Source: Nocardiopsis sp. CNT312
GTDB taxonomy: Bacteria; Actinomycetota; Actinomycetes; Streptosporangiales; Streptosporangiaceae
Length of the DNA stretch: 64,000 bases
Reading direction: 5' to 3'
Assembly: GCF_000515115.1 (NCBI RefSeq)
Contig: NZ_AZXF01000014.1
Coordinates: forward strand, 22,613-86,612
Shown here: piece by piece, positions 25,668-34,558 of the stretch
Numbering within the stretch: the stretch's first letter is position 1
Layout: every line of letters starts with the position of its first letter
The notes under the pieces: model-generated
The model's input: the letters and a program-made list of their open reading frames with translations, nothing else
Databases searched by the model: none
Told to the model about the DNA's origin: nothing
Program-made: the position numbers and the translations under genes

Positions 25668-25901
25668 ATGACCGCACACAACGGGATCACCGCGACCGAG
25701 CTCACCGGCGCGGCCTGGCAGAAGGCCAAGCGCAGCAACTCACAAGGCGCCTGTGTGGAGATGGCCCGGCTCACCGACGGCTCGGTCGCCGTCCGCAACT
25801 CCCGCTTCCCCTCCGGGCCGGCTCTGGTCTACACGCAGGAAGAGATCGACTGCCTCATCCTCGGCGCCAAGGACGGCGACTTCGACAACCTGTTGAGCTG
25901 A
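25668..25901 (+). CDS. DUF397 protein
   Basis: A 77-residue protein of the DUF397 family: WQKAKRSNSQGACVEMA (family pattern WRKSSYSx..CVEVA), then VAVRNSRFPSGPALVYTQEEI (pattern VRDSK.P.G..L.fs..EW). AAGGAG precedes the ATG. In actinomycetes DUF397 proteins occur next to XRE-DUF5753 regulators (as with Scr1/Scr2) and are thought to be inhibited partners or toxin-like effectors; this is not settled. Here the regulator (26107-26997) converges on it from the other strand, with a terminator hairpin between them, so the pair is transcribed independently. Confidence 0.88.
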   Translation: MTAHNGITATELTGAAWQKAKRSNSQGACVEMARLTDGSVAVRNSRFPSGPALVYTQEEIDCLILGAKDGDFDNLLS

Positions 25902-25994
25902 CCCCGCCGACGGCGACAGCAGCACGGACCCGGAGGCAACGGTGGCCGCCAGCGCCCCCTCGGCGCGACCGTCGCCCTCTCCGCCCCGGGCGCA

Positions 25995-26027
25995 CCGCCG
26001 GGGGCCCAGCGACAGGGCCCCCGGCGG
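25995..26027. terminator. Bidirectional terminator hairpin
   Basis: CCGCCGGGGGCCC (25995-26007) pairs perfectly with GGGCCCCCGGCGG (26015-26027) around a 7-nt loop, between the convergent DUF397 gene and the XRE-DUF5753 gene. Confidence 0.75.
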
Positions 26028-26106
26028 CACTCGAAGCCGAAACCTCGATGCCGCGGGCGGGGTGCGGCCCGCGCCGGGGAAAGGGCACAGGGCGCTCTGG
26101 GCCCTC

Positions 26107-26997
26107 TCAGGCCTTCTCGAAGTCCTCCAGGACCTGGTGGAGCATCTCCAGCGTCTCGTCCGGCGTGTAGGCCACGACGCTCAGCCGCGTCATCGCCTTG
26201 GTATAGGCCTCCACCACGTTGCGGCGGTCCACGATCTCACCGTCGGTGAGCTGTTCCAGGTAGAGCAGGTCGGCCAACTCGAATTCGGAGTAGCGCAGCA
26301 GTGTGAACGACCCGGCCTCGGCCGCGTGGGCACCGACCTCGAAGGGGACGATCTGGAGGGTGATGTTCGTGTAGTCCCGGCAGAACTCGATCAGGCGGCG
26401 GATCTGGCCGCACATGATCTCCTTGCCGCGCGGTTTGCCGCCGATCGGCCTGCGGACCGCGGACTCGTCGAGGATGACCCACATCCGCATGTCCTGGTCG
26501 GTCTCCAGCCGCTGCTGTCTTCGCAGCCTGGCCTCGATCCGCTGCTCGGTGACCATGTCGGTCTCCACACCGCCGGAGATGATCTCGCGCGCGTACTCCT
26601 CGGTCTGGAGCAGACCGGGCACGAACTGGGACTCGTAGATGCGGATGTGGTCGGCGGCCTCCTCGAATCCGACGTAGCGGACAAACCACTTGTGGAGGGA
26701 GTCGCCGTACTCTTTCCACCAGCCCGACTTGTTGGATTCGCGGGCCACGTCGACGAATTCCTTGACCACCTGCCGGTCGGTGATCCCGTACATCTTGAGC
26801 AGGTCCTCGATATCGCGGATCTTGAAACCGACCCGGCCGAGTTCCATCCGGCTGATCTTCGACGCGGACGCGCGAATCCTGTTCCCCGCGTCCTCGCGCG
26901 AGATACCGCGCTGTTCGCGATGCTTGCGCAACTCGTGCCCGAGGAGCATGCGACGCACAGTGGGGCCGCTCCCCTTGCGCAGTCGAGCGATATCCAC
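26107..26997 (-). CDS. XRE-family regulator with DUF5753 (Scr1-type)
   Basis: A 296-residue protein. The N-terminal helix-turn-helix (about residues 15-75: LGHELRKHREQRGISREDAG, ASASKISRMELGR) binds DNA. The DUF5753 domain (about 110-285) shows IRIYESQFVPGLLQTEEYAR, IEARLRRQQRL and WVILDESAVRRPIGG, all hallmarks of the family. The start is set at the GTG preceded by GAGAGGCGG; the frame runs 11 codons further to a TTG. A HATPase gene lies 191 bp upstream on the same strand and a DUF397 gene converges on it, giving the standard three-part module. Confidence 0.9.
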   Translation of the reverse strand: MDIARLRKGSGPTVRRMLLGHELRKHREQRGISREDAGNRIRASASKISRMELGRVGFKIRDIEDLLKMYGITDRQVVKEFVDVARESNKSGWWKEYGDSLHKWFVRYVGFEEAADHIRIYESQFVPGLLQTEEYAREIISGGVETDMVTEQRIEARLRRQQRLETDQDMRMWVILDESAVRRPIGGKPRGKEIMCGQIRRLIEFCRDYTNITLQIVPFEVGAHAAEAGSFTLLRYSEFELADLLYLEQLTDGEIVDRRNVVEAYTKAMTRLSVVAYTPDETLEMLHQVLEDFEKA

Positions 26998-27188
26998 CTT
27001 CGCCGCCTCTCTGTCACATTCCCCGGACAAGGGTATCCGGACCGCCGGCCCCGAGGCGGGCTGGTCCGGTTCGATACCGCAGGTACACGATATAGCCCCC
27101 CGTGTCCGCCCCTACCGCCCCTCCCCGGCACCCGGACAGGCGCGACGCGGGACGCCCGCCGGAGGCCACACACCGACCGGGGGGTGCG

Positions 27189-27686
27189 TCACACGAATTG
27201 CGCCCAAACGAACTTTCCACTCGGGGGGGTCGGAATCACTCCCCACTCTCGCGCGAAAGCACTCACCAGTGCAAGCCCGCGACCGCCTTCAAGTACCAGA
27301 TCCGGCTTCCTTCTGCTCGGCCACCGATGCCCCCCGTCACGAACCGCACAGATGAATTCCCCACCGCTGCGCATCAGGGAGAGCTGAATACCGCCCTCAC
27401 CCGGCCCGGGTACGGGGATCGGGCCGCCGTGCCGGACCGCATTGGTCACCAATTCGGAAACAACGACCGAGACGTCGCCGGACAAGTGATCCATCGCCCA
27501 TTCCCTGAGAAGCGCGCTAGAAATCTCCCGCGCGGCCCCCACGGCGTACGGGCGGGGTTCGAGACCCCACGTGACGGCGTCATGACTGTCACCGCAGACA
27601 GGCGTGTTCCAGCGACTGGAACCGCACTCCAGAACCCTGAACCACCAGCCCCGGTCCGGCTCCGTCACCGCCTCCGCGCACTCCAT
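27189..27686 (-). CDS. ATP-binding protein, anti-sigma-type HATPase
   Basis: A 165-residue GHKL ATPase. The N-box is VVVSELVTNAVRHG (about 78-91), the G1 box AVRDGG and the G2 box LEGGRGLALVSAFAREWG, ending in KFVWAQF. The family can phosphorylate or sequester regulatory partners. It lies upstream of the XRE-DUF5753 gene on the same strand and is likely part of that module. The ATG at 27684-27686 is favoured because GAGGAG lies 8 bp upstream; a GTG three codons earlier would overlap that site. Confidence 0.88.
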   Translation of the reverse strand: MECAEAVTEPDRGWWFRVLECGSSRWNTPVCGDSHDAVTWGLEPRPYAVGAAREISSALLREWAMDHLSGDVSVVVSELVTNAVRHGGPIPVPGPGEGGIQLSLMRSGGEFICAVRDGGHRWPSRRKPDLVLEGGRGLALVSAFAREWGVIPTPPSGKFVWAQFV

Positions 27687-28048
27687 GCCATCCACTCCTC
27701 ACCGGTGCCCTGCTGTCGCGGAACGTCGGGCACCCAGGGTCCGGCCACGTGGCCCTCTTCCGCCGGAATCCCTGTGACACGCTGCGAAAACCGCGTGTCG
27801 GCCCGCTCGGCCCGTGCTTCTGCACGAGCCGAATGCACGTGCACCTTGGCTCTCCCGGCAATCGTAAGGCAAGCTCCGGCACCGCGCAGGGAAACTCCGA
27901 CACCGATCGCCGACGAGCTCAACGGCGCATGGCATGCGCACCGCGCATAGTCGGATGGCCGAGACACGCCCCCCGCGCCCGTACCGACCGGTTGGCATGC
28001 CGATAGGATTCGTCCGCGCCCACCACCCGAACTCTTGGAGGTAACACC
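27687..28048. other. Divergent intergenic region
   Basis: About 360 bp between the HATPase gene (leftward) and the FabG-like gene (rightward). It should carry promoters for both. No operator or RNA structure could be pinned down; open frames here lack translation signals. Confidence 0.4.
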
Positions 28049-28807
28049 ATGTCCCCTGCGCCCCGTGTGGCCATCGTGACCGGAGCCGCTCGCGGAATCG
28101 GCGCCGGCACCGCCGAGCGCCTGGCGCGTGAGGGCCGTGCCGTGGCCGTGCTGGACCTGAAGGAGGCCGACGCCCAGGAGGTCGTGGACCGCATCACGGC
28201 CTCGGGCGGCAAGGCCCTCGCCGTGGGCTGCGACGTCTCCGACGAGGAGCAGGTGCAGACCGCGGTGGACTCCGTCGCCGAGCGCCTCGGCTCCCCGGAG
28301 ATCCTGGTGAACAACGCCGGCGTCCTGCGCGACAACCTGCTGTTCAAGATGTCGGCCTCCGACTGGGACATCGTGATGAACGTGCACCTGCGGGGCTCCT
28401 TCCTCATGAGCAAGGCCGTCCAGGCCTACATGGTCAAGACCAGGTGGGGCCGGATCGTCAACCTGTCCAGCTCCTCGGCGCTGGGCAACCGCGGCCAGGC
28501 CAACTACTCCGCGGCCAAGGCCGGCGTCCAGGGCCTCACCAAGACCCTGGCCATCGAGCTGGGCCAGTTCGGCGTCACCGCCAACGCGGTCGCCCCCGGC
28601 TTCATCGAGACCGACATGACCCGGGCCACCGCCGAGCGCATCGGCATCGACTACGAGGCCATGAAGGAGCACCAGGCCAAGCAGACCCCCGTGCGGCGCA
28701 CCGGTGTCCCGGAGGACATCGCCAACGCCGTCGCGTTCTTCACCGGTGAGGACGCGGGGTTCGTCTCCGGCCAGGTCATCTACGTGGCCGGCGGCCCCCT
28801 GGACTAG
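28049..28807 (+). CDS. fabG: SDR-family 3-oxoacyl-ACP reductase-like enzyme
   Basis: A 252-residue classical short-chain dehydrogenase. The NADP-binding motif TGAARGIG is at 11-18, NNAG at 88-91, the catalytic Ser near 140 and YSAAK with Tyr153/Lys157. The PGFIETDM segment follows at about 197-204. A strong TTGGAGGT site precedes the ATG. The FabG label rests on overall likeness; many such paralogues act on other ketones. It is a single-gene unit ended by a perfect hairpin. Confidence 0.88.
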   Translation: MSPAPRVAIVTGAARGIGAGTAERLAREGRAVAVLDLKEADAQEVVDRITASGGKALAVGCDVSDEEQVQTAVDSVAERLGSPEILVNNAGVLRDNLLFKMSASDWDIVMNVHLRGSFLMSKAVQAYMVKTRWGRIVNLSSSSALGNRGQANYSAAKAGVQGLTKTLAIELGQFGVTANAVAPGFIETDMTRATAERIGIDYEAMKEHQAKQTPVRRTGVPEDIANAVAFFTGEDAGFVSGQVIYVAGGPLD

Positions 28808-28816
28808 CGGCCGCGG

Positions 28817-28841
28817 GGGAGGGCGCCCCGGGCGCCCTCCC
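28817..28841. terminator. Bidirectional terminator hairpin
   Basis: Two perfect 12-bp arms, GGGAGGGCGCCC and GGGCGCCCTCCC, around a single C, placed between convergent genes. Confidence 0.75.
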
Positions 28842-28865
28842 GGGACACCCCGTCCGCACAAGTCG

Positions 28866-29864
28866 TCAGTAGGCGGGGTAGGGGACCTCGACGGGCACAC
28901 CGCTGGGGGCCTCGATCTCCTCGATGACCATGGACACCAGCTCCTCGGTCAGTTCGACGCCCGAGAAGTAGTCCGGGTGGTCGTCGGTGAGGACCGCGAT
29001 GAGGTACTCGCGGTCCTCACCGACGACATAGCCCACGCTGTTGACGTTCCACAGCCCGTCGTTGGCGTCGCGCGGGACCCAGCCGTTCTTCAGGCCGACG
29101 GTGTCGCCCCGCTCGGCCGCGACGCTGATCCCCCACGCCTGTTCGGGTGCGACGGCCTCCATCAGCTCGCACACGTAGGCGCGGCTCTCCTCCGAGAGCG
29201 GCCCCTCGTCGGTGTACAGGAAGCGCAGCAAGCGGAGCTGGTCGGCGGCGGTCGTCTCGGTCGCCCCCCACCTGCCGGTGGGCAGGGGCACGGTCTCCAG
29301 GTAGCCGATGCGTTCGGCGCCCTCCTCGAACCCGGCGGCGTAGCCCAGCCTGGCGTAGAGGGAGTCGGCCTTGCCGTTGTCGCTGTAGCGGATCATCTCC
29401 TCGGCCTGCGCCCGCTCGGCTGAGGTGAGGGAGCGCCCCTCCTCCTCGGCCCGCAGGAGCAGCATGGTGAGGATGGTCAGCTTGACGGTGCTGGCGGTGG
29501 TGAACCCCTCGTGTGCCGCGTAGCTGAAGGCCGTCCCGGTGCGCAGGTCCTGGACGGCGATGCCCACGCGCGCCCGGTGCTCCTCGGCCAGCCCGGCCAC
29601 CCGGCCGGTGAGCTCCTCGCGCTCGCGCACCGTGAGGGTGGCCGATCCCGAGGGCCCGGGGTCGGGCGCGAAGAGCAGCGCCGGGGGGACCTCGGCGCCG
29701 GCCGACAGGTGCACCCGGGCCGACACGCTCTCGGGCTCGGGCAGCCGCACGGCCTGGGCACCGGCCATGGCACCCGGAAGCAGGGCGAGGACCGTGGCCG
29801 CGGCCACCGTGACCGCGGCGACGGAGCGCCGACGTCGTACGTCGGCCGGAGAACGCCCAAGCAC
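28866..29864 (-). CDS. Secreted class A beta-lactamase/D,D-peptidase-fold serine hydrolase
   Basis: A 332-residue protein with an Arg-rich N-terminus and signal segment (about 13-36), ending in AMAGAQA. The three penicillin-interacting motifs are STVK (Ser125, Lys128), SDN (161-163) and KNG (259-261) in place of the usual KTG. The omega-loop Glu of true class A beta-lactamases is not evident, so a D,D-peptidase or an unrelated serine hydrolase is more likely than a resistance enzyme. GTG start. It converges on the FabG-like gene. Confidence 0.82.
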   Translation of the reverse strand: MLGRSPADVRRRRSVAAVTVAAATVLALLPGAMAGAQAVRLPEPESVSARVHLSAGAEVPPALLFAPDPGPSGSATLTVREREELTGRVAGLAEEHRARVGIAVQDLRTGTAFSYAAHEGFTTASTVKLTILTMLLLRAEEEGRSLTSAERAQAEEMIRYSDNGKADSLYARLGYAAGFEEGAERIGYLETVPLPTGRWGATETTAADQLRLLRFLYTDEGPLSEESRAYVCELMEAVAPEQAWGISVAAERGDTVGLKNGWVPRDANDGLWNVNSVGYVVGEDREYLIAVLTDDHPDYFSGVELTEELVSMVIEEIEAPSGVPVEVPYPAY

Positions 29865-30013
29865 GCGACCACCGGTCCGTTCACAGGGGAGTTTGGACTG
29901 TTTTGCCCAATTATCGGCTTGTGGACCGACGCCTCAAACATCCGAAACTGAATCGGTATACCGAAAATATCAGCTCATTCGAAAAGTGAAGCCCCGGTTA
30001 CCCAACGAAAGAC

Positions 30014-30640
30014 TCAGCGCTCTTCGGCGTCTCGGGAGTCCTCGTCGATCCCGCGTGCCACCAGGGCCTCCCCGGTTGCCTCGGCCATCCGCAGGAGCTG
30101 CACGATCACCGGGACCACGAGCATCCAGGGCCGCCCCGACAGCCCCCGCGCCTGGTAGCCCTCGCGCGCCATGCGCCACGCGTGGCCCACCATCGGGATC
30201 GAGCGGACGGTGAGCGCCAGGACCAGGGCCACCCTGCGGGAGTCGACCCCCACCCGGTGCAGGGGTCGACTCATGCGTTCAAAGAGGTCGAGCATCTCGC
30301 GTACCTGCGTGGTGAGCGTGACCGCGTTGGCCAGCAGGACGAGCGCCGCCAACTGCGCGGACAGCCGCAGGGCCGTGTGCCAGTCGCCGAACAGGAGCTG
30401 GAAGACCACGATGGCCAGCAGGAACGGCCACAGCACCCGCAGGGCCCCGAACGCGCGGCGCGGGGCCAGGCCGACCAGCGGGTAGAGGAGGAGCGCCGCG
30501 ACCAGGGCCGCCAGCGACACCCAGTGGTGGGCGGCGACGACGATCGCCGTGCCGGTGAGCAGCAGTGCCAGGAGTTTGGGGCCGGCGGGGACCCGGTGCA
30601 GCGGTCCGTCGCCGGGAACGTACAGGCCGATCGTGCTCAC
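30014..30640 (-). CDS. bioN: ECF transporter transmembrane protein (BioN/EcfT)
   Basis: A 208-residue membrane protein, the T component of an energy-coupling factor transporter. It has about five hydrophobic segments and the two coupling Ala-Arg-Gly type motifs at the C-terminus: AREGYQARGLSG and ALVARGIDED. The GTG start overlaps the TGA of the ATPase gene by 4 bp, so translation is coupled. Last gene of the bioY-bioM-bioN operon. Confidence 0.88.
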   Translation of the reverse strand: MSTIGLYVPGDGPLHRVPAGPKLLALLLTGTAIVVAAHHWVSLAALVAALLLYPLVGLAPRRAFGALRVLWPFLLAIVVFQLLFGDWHTALRLSAQLAALVLLANAVTLTTQVREMLDLFERMSRPLHRVGVDSRRVALVLALTVRSIPMVGHAWRMAREGYQARGLSGRPWMLVVPVIVQLLRMAEATGEALVARGIDEDSRDAEER

Positions 30641-31338
30641 TGGCCGGCCCCGCCCCGCTCCCCTTCGGCCATGCGTGCGGTGTAGAAGGCGACGGCGTCG
30701 GCGGGCGCGCCGTCGAAGACCACCCGGCCCTCGTCGATCACCAGCACCCGGTCGAACCCGCCGAGCAGGTCGAGGTGGTGCGTGCACAGGACCACCTGCT
30801 GGTCGAGCCCGTCCAGGACACGGTGCACCATGCGGGTGTTGCGCAGGTCGAGCAGGGTGGTGGGCTCGTCGCACACCAGGACACGGGGTTCGGTGACCAG
30901 GACCGAGGCCAGTGCGAGGAGCTGCTTCTGACCGCCGGAGAGCAGGTGCCCGGGGTGGTCGCGGTGCCCGTCCAGCCCGAACCGGACGAGGACGTCGTCG
31001 ACCCTGCGCGCGGTCTCCTCGCGGCCCAGGCGCAGCGAGCGCAGCCCGATCTCCACGTCCTCGGCCACCGTGGGCATGATGATCTGCTGGGAGGCGTCGG
31101 AGAAGACGAACCCGACCTCGCGGCGGATGCGTTTGGCGTTTCGCCGGGTGTCCCACTCCCCGAGCGACACACGGCCCCGGTCTGGGACGACCAGGCCGTT
31201 GAGGGTCCGGGCGAGCGTGGACTTGCCCGAGCCGTTGGCCCCGATCACGCCGATCCGGTGCTCGGCGAGGTCGAGGGTGACGTCGCGCAGCACGGTGCGA
31301 CCGTCGTAGGCGTGGGACACCCCCTCAAGACGCAGCAT
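30637..31338 (-). CDS. bioM: ECF transporter ATPase (BioM/EcfA)
   Basis: A 233-residue ABC ATPase. Walker A is GANGSGKST, the Q-loop region is VGFVFSDASQQ, the signature is LLSGGQKQLLALA, and Walker B is VLVCDEPTT followed by LLDLRN and the switch His in CTHHLD. In this family the single ATPase works with BioN as the energising module for the biotin-binding BioY. The ATG overlaps the bioY stop by 1 bp (TGATG). Confidence 0.92.
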   Translation of the reverse strand: MLRLEGVSHAYDGRTVLRDVTLDLAEHRIGVIGANGSGKSTLARTLNGLVVPDRGRVSLGEWDTRRNAKRIRREVGFVFSDASQQIIMPTVAEDVEIGLRSLRLGREETARRVDDVLVRFGLDGHRDHPGHLLSGGQKQLLALASVLVTEPRVLVCDEPTTLLDLRNTRMVHRVLDGLDQQVVLCTHHLDLLGGFDRVLVIDEGRVVFDGAPADAVAFYTARMAEGERGGAGQ

Positions 31339-31982
31339 CAGGCGCCGCCCCCGGTGCTCTCGGCGGGCTCCTCGGCCACCGGGCGGCCGGCCGGGGGCAC
31401 GGGGTAGGCGCGGAAGACGGCGGCGGCGATGAGGGCGGTGACGACGGCCTTGGCGAGGTCTCCGGGCAGGTAGCCGAGCATCGCCAGGGCACTGGCGAGC
31501 ACCCCGTCGCCGAGGACGGCGGCCATCCACGGCACGCCGATCGCGTAGACGACGAGGATGCCGCCGACGATGTTGATGAGCACGCCCCGCCAGAGGGAGT
31601 AGCGGCGGCCGCCTCGGAGCATGAGGTCGGTGAGCATGCCGATGACCAGGGCGGCGAGGGTCCAGCTGACGATGAACCCGGCGGAGGCCCCGGCGAGGAC
31701 GGACAGCCCGCCGCGTCCGCCCGCGAAGAGGGGGAGCCCGGCCAGGCCGAGGGCGGTGAAGGTGGCGACGGCGAGGGTGCCGCGCTTCCAGCCCAGGAGG
31801 CTGGGGGCGAGCATGACGCCGAGGGTCTGGAGGGTGATCGGGGCGACCGCCGGAAGGAACGGGACGGGGATGGCCACCGCGACGCTCAGCGCGGCGATCA
31901 GCGCGGCGAACACCGCGATGAGTGAGAGGTCCCGGGCGGTGAGGCCCCTGTGTCGGACGGTCGTGGTCGAGCCTTGCGGCAT
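31338..31982 (-). CDS. bioY: Biotin transporter substrate-binding protein BioY
   Basis: A 214-residue integral membrane S component. Six hydrophobic segments are seen, with the BioY signatures VPITLQ-like (APITLQTLGVML), LGLAGLPLFAGGRGGL and the GYLPGDLAKAV loop near the C-terminus. It binds biotin and is powered by BioM and BioN encoded directly downstream. The ATG follows GAGGGG. The upstream 100 bp do not show a clear BioQ or BirA operator. Confidence 0.92.
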   Translation of the reverse strand: MPQGSTTTVRHRGLTARDLSLIAVFAALIAALSVAVAIPVPFLPAVAPITLQTLGVMLAPSLLGWKRGTLAVATFTALGLAGLPLFAGGRGGLSVLAGASAGFIVSWTLAALVIGMLTDLMLRGGRRYSLWRGVLINIVGGILVVYAIGVPWMAAVLGDGVLASALAMLGYLPGDLAKAVVTALIAAAVFRAYPVPPAGRPVAEEPAESTGGGA

Positions 31983-32229
31983 GCGGATCCCCTCGGGAGG
32001 TAGACGGGAGTGAACCACCCCCTATTGTCCGTTATCCGCAGCTCAAAGCAGTAGGGCGAGCCCCACAGTTCCCGGCGGTCACGGGTTGTAGGGATCGCTA
32101 CGAGACGGGGATCACCCCCCGGGGCCGGGCCGCCGCGGAAGGCACACCAGGGCCGGCGGGCAGGCCGAACGGCACCGCAAGGTCTGGCGAGACCTCCAGA
32201 AGTGCTCCCCGCAGCGCCCCTACCAGGCG

Positions 32230-32823
32230 ATGTCTCCTCCGGTGCCGCCGCCGAGGGCGGGTGCCACCGGGACGGTGAACGCCCCGGTACCGGTCGTGAT
32301 CGGGGTCTGTGCCGGTGCGGTGGTGCTCCCCTTCCTCACCGCCCGCCGCGACCCCTCCGACGGTGGCGGCGAGAGCACACCGCAGGCGTCGGAGACCTCG
32401 CACCGACGGCCAGCACCTGGACCGCGCCGCGGCAGGAGTCCGGCACCGTCCAGGACGACGGCGACCCCCAGGGCGCCCCGGCCCGGAGCTCGGGGACGCC
32501 AGCGGCGTGTGGGAGGGCCCCGCGCGGGGAGACCAGGACTGGCGCAGCGTCCGCCCCGGCTTGCGGTGGCGGCTGGTCGATCGGCATCGACTGCCCGGAG
32601 TCGGAGTGCGGCGGCACCATCGACCTGACCGGGTCCGGCGGTGACGTCCTGGCCGGTGTCGAACGGCTGGAGTACGGCCTTCTGAGGTGCACCGACGGCG
32701 GAGACGTCCGTGTCCAGCGCGACGAGGCCGGGGGCCGGTGCTGGGAGCGGGGGTGTTGCGCTCGAAGGGCTGGCCGACCGGGTCGGCGGCGCGGTGGTCG
32801 CGGCGGGCGGCTACACCGACTGA
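32230..32823 (+). pseudogene. Probable frameshifted gene for a membrane-anchored protein
   Basis: Three reading frames each hold protein-like pieces in order. The first has a hydrophobic anchor (APVPVVIGVCAGAVVLPFL, about 32278-32337). Then comes WSIGIDCPESECGGTIDLTG (about 32574-32635), continuing GVERLEYGLLRCTDGGDVRV with Cys pairs. After another shift GVALEGLADRVGGAVVAAGG ends at a stop at 32821-32823. The codon pattern is coding-like across the stretch, but no single frame spans it. I infer an ancient secreted or membrane protein with at least two frameshifts. The family is unknown. Confidence 0.4.
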
Positions 32824-32833
32824 TCCGGACCTG

Positions 32834-33322
32834 CTACCGCTCCCGCGCGGCCCCCTCGGGCCAGATCACGTCCACCGGGACCCCACGGGTGCGCGCCGCC
32901 TCGACGGCGTCGCCGGTGCCGCCCCTGCCTCCTGCGGGTTTTCCGTCCCAGACCGCGAAGAGCCGGTCGATCCCGCCGAGCACGGCCTCGTTGGCGTCGG
33001 CGTAAGCGGCTTTCCCGGCACTCCGGTGCGGCATGTACCGCACGAACGCCGAGCGCAGGAGAAGACGGTCGAACCGCTCCAGCTCGTCGGCCCTGACCTT
33101 GGCCTCCCGGTAGTCCGCCGACGGCAGGACGGCTTCGAGCCGCCCGCCCGCGTCGAGCACGGCCTCGGCGAAGAGCTGGTCCGCCCCGCGCGCCAGGCAG
33201 GAGAGGCCGACCAGGTCACCTTCGGCGGTGTGGGGCGCCAGGGCGGTGGCCAGCGCCGCGCGGATGAGGGGGACGGTGTCGGCCGTCAGGTTCGAGTGCC
33301 CGGTGATCCCGATACGCGCCAC
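32834..33322 (-). CDS. SLOG-superfamily (DprA-like Rossmann) protein
   Basis: A 162-residue cytoplasmic protein. It begins ARIGITGHSNL, a strand leading to a Gly-rich turn like the nucleotide-binding loop of SLOG/DprA-type folds. It continues LVGLSCLARGADQLFAEAVL, where the family usually has S.xA.GaD, then EAVLPSADY and ends with a short strand near PVDVIWP. Proteins of this group bind nucleotides or nucleotide-derived signals; some act in defence or signalling. No effector gene is adjacent. The start is a GTG; a ribosome-binding site is not obvious. Confidence 0.7.
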   Translation of the reverse strand: MARIGITGHSNLTADTVPLIRAALATALAPHTAEGDLVGLSCLARGADQLFAEAVLDAGGRLEAVLPSADYREAKVRADELERFDRLLLRSAFVRYMPHRSAGKAAYADANEAVLGGIDRLFAVWDGKPAGGRGGTGDAVEAARTRGVPVDVIWPEGAARER

Positions 33323-33778
33323 GCGGTCTCCTCACATCGTCGGGGGTGGTGGAACGGCAGCAGTGGCAGCGGCTCCGGAAAGAACACCCGGTTTCCATAA
33401 CCTACGGGCTTCATAGGCCCCGAAACCCTTGCCGTTTTTCGTGGCCTCTGGCCTGCGACGACACACCCCTCCCGCACGCGACCACCCTTCAGCACCCCCA
33501 AGGTCACGTGGCCCACGCCGCACCGCACTCTCGCGTCCCGCTGGCCAGCACGGACGCTCTGCGCGCAAACCGGGGTTCTCGCGACCGAACCGGACTTGAT
33601 GTACACGCTCCTCTGCGCTCCACCCGTCAGTGACCGGGCTTCACCCTTACCGCACCGGACGCGCCGCCACTAGCCCCGCGCCGGGACAGGGCGCTTCGAA
33701 CCGCCTCACCCGGACCGCGGGACCAGAAGCGGGGGCGGTTGCCCGCTGCCGGACTCCGGCACGGTTAGGCTGGCGGAC
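33323..33778. other. Intergenic region
   Basis: About 455 bp with lower GC than the flanks (about 33380-33480). No supported gene. It probably contains promoters for the SLOG gene (leftward) and the metallopeptidase gene (rightward). Confidence 0.4.
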
Positions 33779-34504
33779 GTGCCTGCGACCTTGACCCCGT
33801 GTGTCCCCGAACAGCTCGTGCTCGACGGAGTGGTGTTCTCGGTACGCCCCTCCTCCAAGCGCCGGACGGTGGGGATCACCGTGGACCGCGACGGCTCGCT
33901 GCTCCTGCACGTCCCCGACGGCCTGGCCTGGGAGCGGGTCGAGGTGTGGGCGCGGAGCAAGCGGCACTGGGTACGCGACAAGCTCGCCGACAAGGACCTG
34001 CTGCTCTCCCGCCAGTCGACACGCGAGTTCGTGTCCGGCGAGGGGTTCGACTACCTCGGGCGCCGGTACCGGCTCAAAGTGACCGACGAGATCGAGGGTG
34101 TCCACTTCAACGGCGGCCGCATCCGCATGCACCCAAAACTGGCCTATGGCCCTGACCCGGCGGGCGCGATGGCCGCCTGGTATCGCGAGCGGGCCCGCCG
34201 GTGGCTGCCGGGGCGGCTGCGCCCGTGGCAGGCCCGCATGGCCCTGCACCCGGCAGGGGTGCACGTGCGCGGTCTCGGCCACCGCTGGGGGTCGCTGGGC
34301 GCGGGCGGCAGGCTGAACCTGCACTGGGCAGTCATGCAGCTGCCGCCGACGGTCGTCGACTACGTCCTGGTGCACGAGCTCGCCCACCTGGCGGTCCGGG
34401 ACCACTCCCCCGCGTTCTGGGAGCTGGTGCGCACCGCAGTGCCGGACTACGGGCACCGCAGGGAGCGGCTCGCCCTCCTCGGCGGGCAGGTGTGGCTGGG
34501 CTGA
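33779..34504 (+). CDS. YgjP/WSS1-like metallopeptidase (DUF45)
   Basis: A 241-residue protein of the YgjP family. The N-terminal half is strand-rich (TVGITVDRDGSLLLHVPDG). The C-terminal half carries RGLGHRWGSLGAGGRLNLHW and then the zinc-protease motif HELAH (in VLVHELAHLAVRDHSPAFW), with a second His downstream. The family is frequently encoded beside type I restriction genes, and here it converges on hsdR with only 54 bp between. Its role there (processing or degradation of HsdR) is a hypothesis. The start is a GTG. Confidence 0.9.
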   Translation: MPATLTPCVPEQLVLDGVVFSVRPSSKRRTVGITVDRDGSLLLHVPDGLAWERVEVWARSKRHWVRDKLADKDLLLSRQSTREFVSGEGFDYLGRRYRLKVTDEIEGVHFNGGRIRMHPKLAYGPDPAGAMAAWYRERARRWLPGRLRPWQARMALHPAGVHVRGLGHRWGSLGAGGRLNLHWAVMQLPPTVVDYVLVHELAHLAVRDHSPAFWELVRTAVPDYGHRRERLALLGGQVWLG

Positions 34505-34558
34505 GCGGGAGTCGGCCGACACACGTTCGCGGACCGGGGGCCGCCGCGGCCCGTCCAG

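Noticed and set aside
31983..32100. Possible BioQ operator upstream of bioY (TGAAC near 32010)
   Set aside because: Only one half-site is present; the inverted partner GTTCA is not at the expected spacing.
33346..33633. 95-codon plus-strand frame in the SLOG/metallopeptidase gap
   Set aside because: Unusual composition, no ribosome-binding site and no similarity; probably chance.
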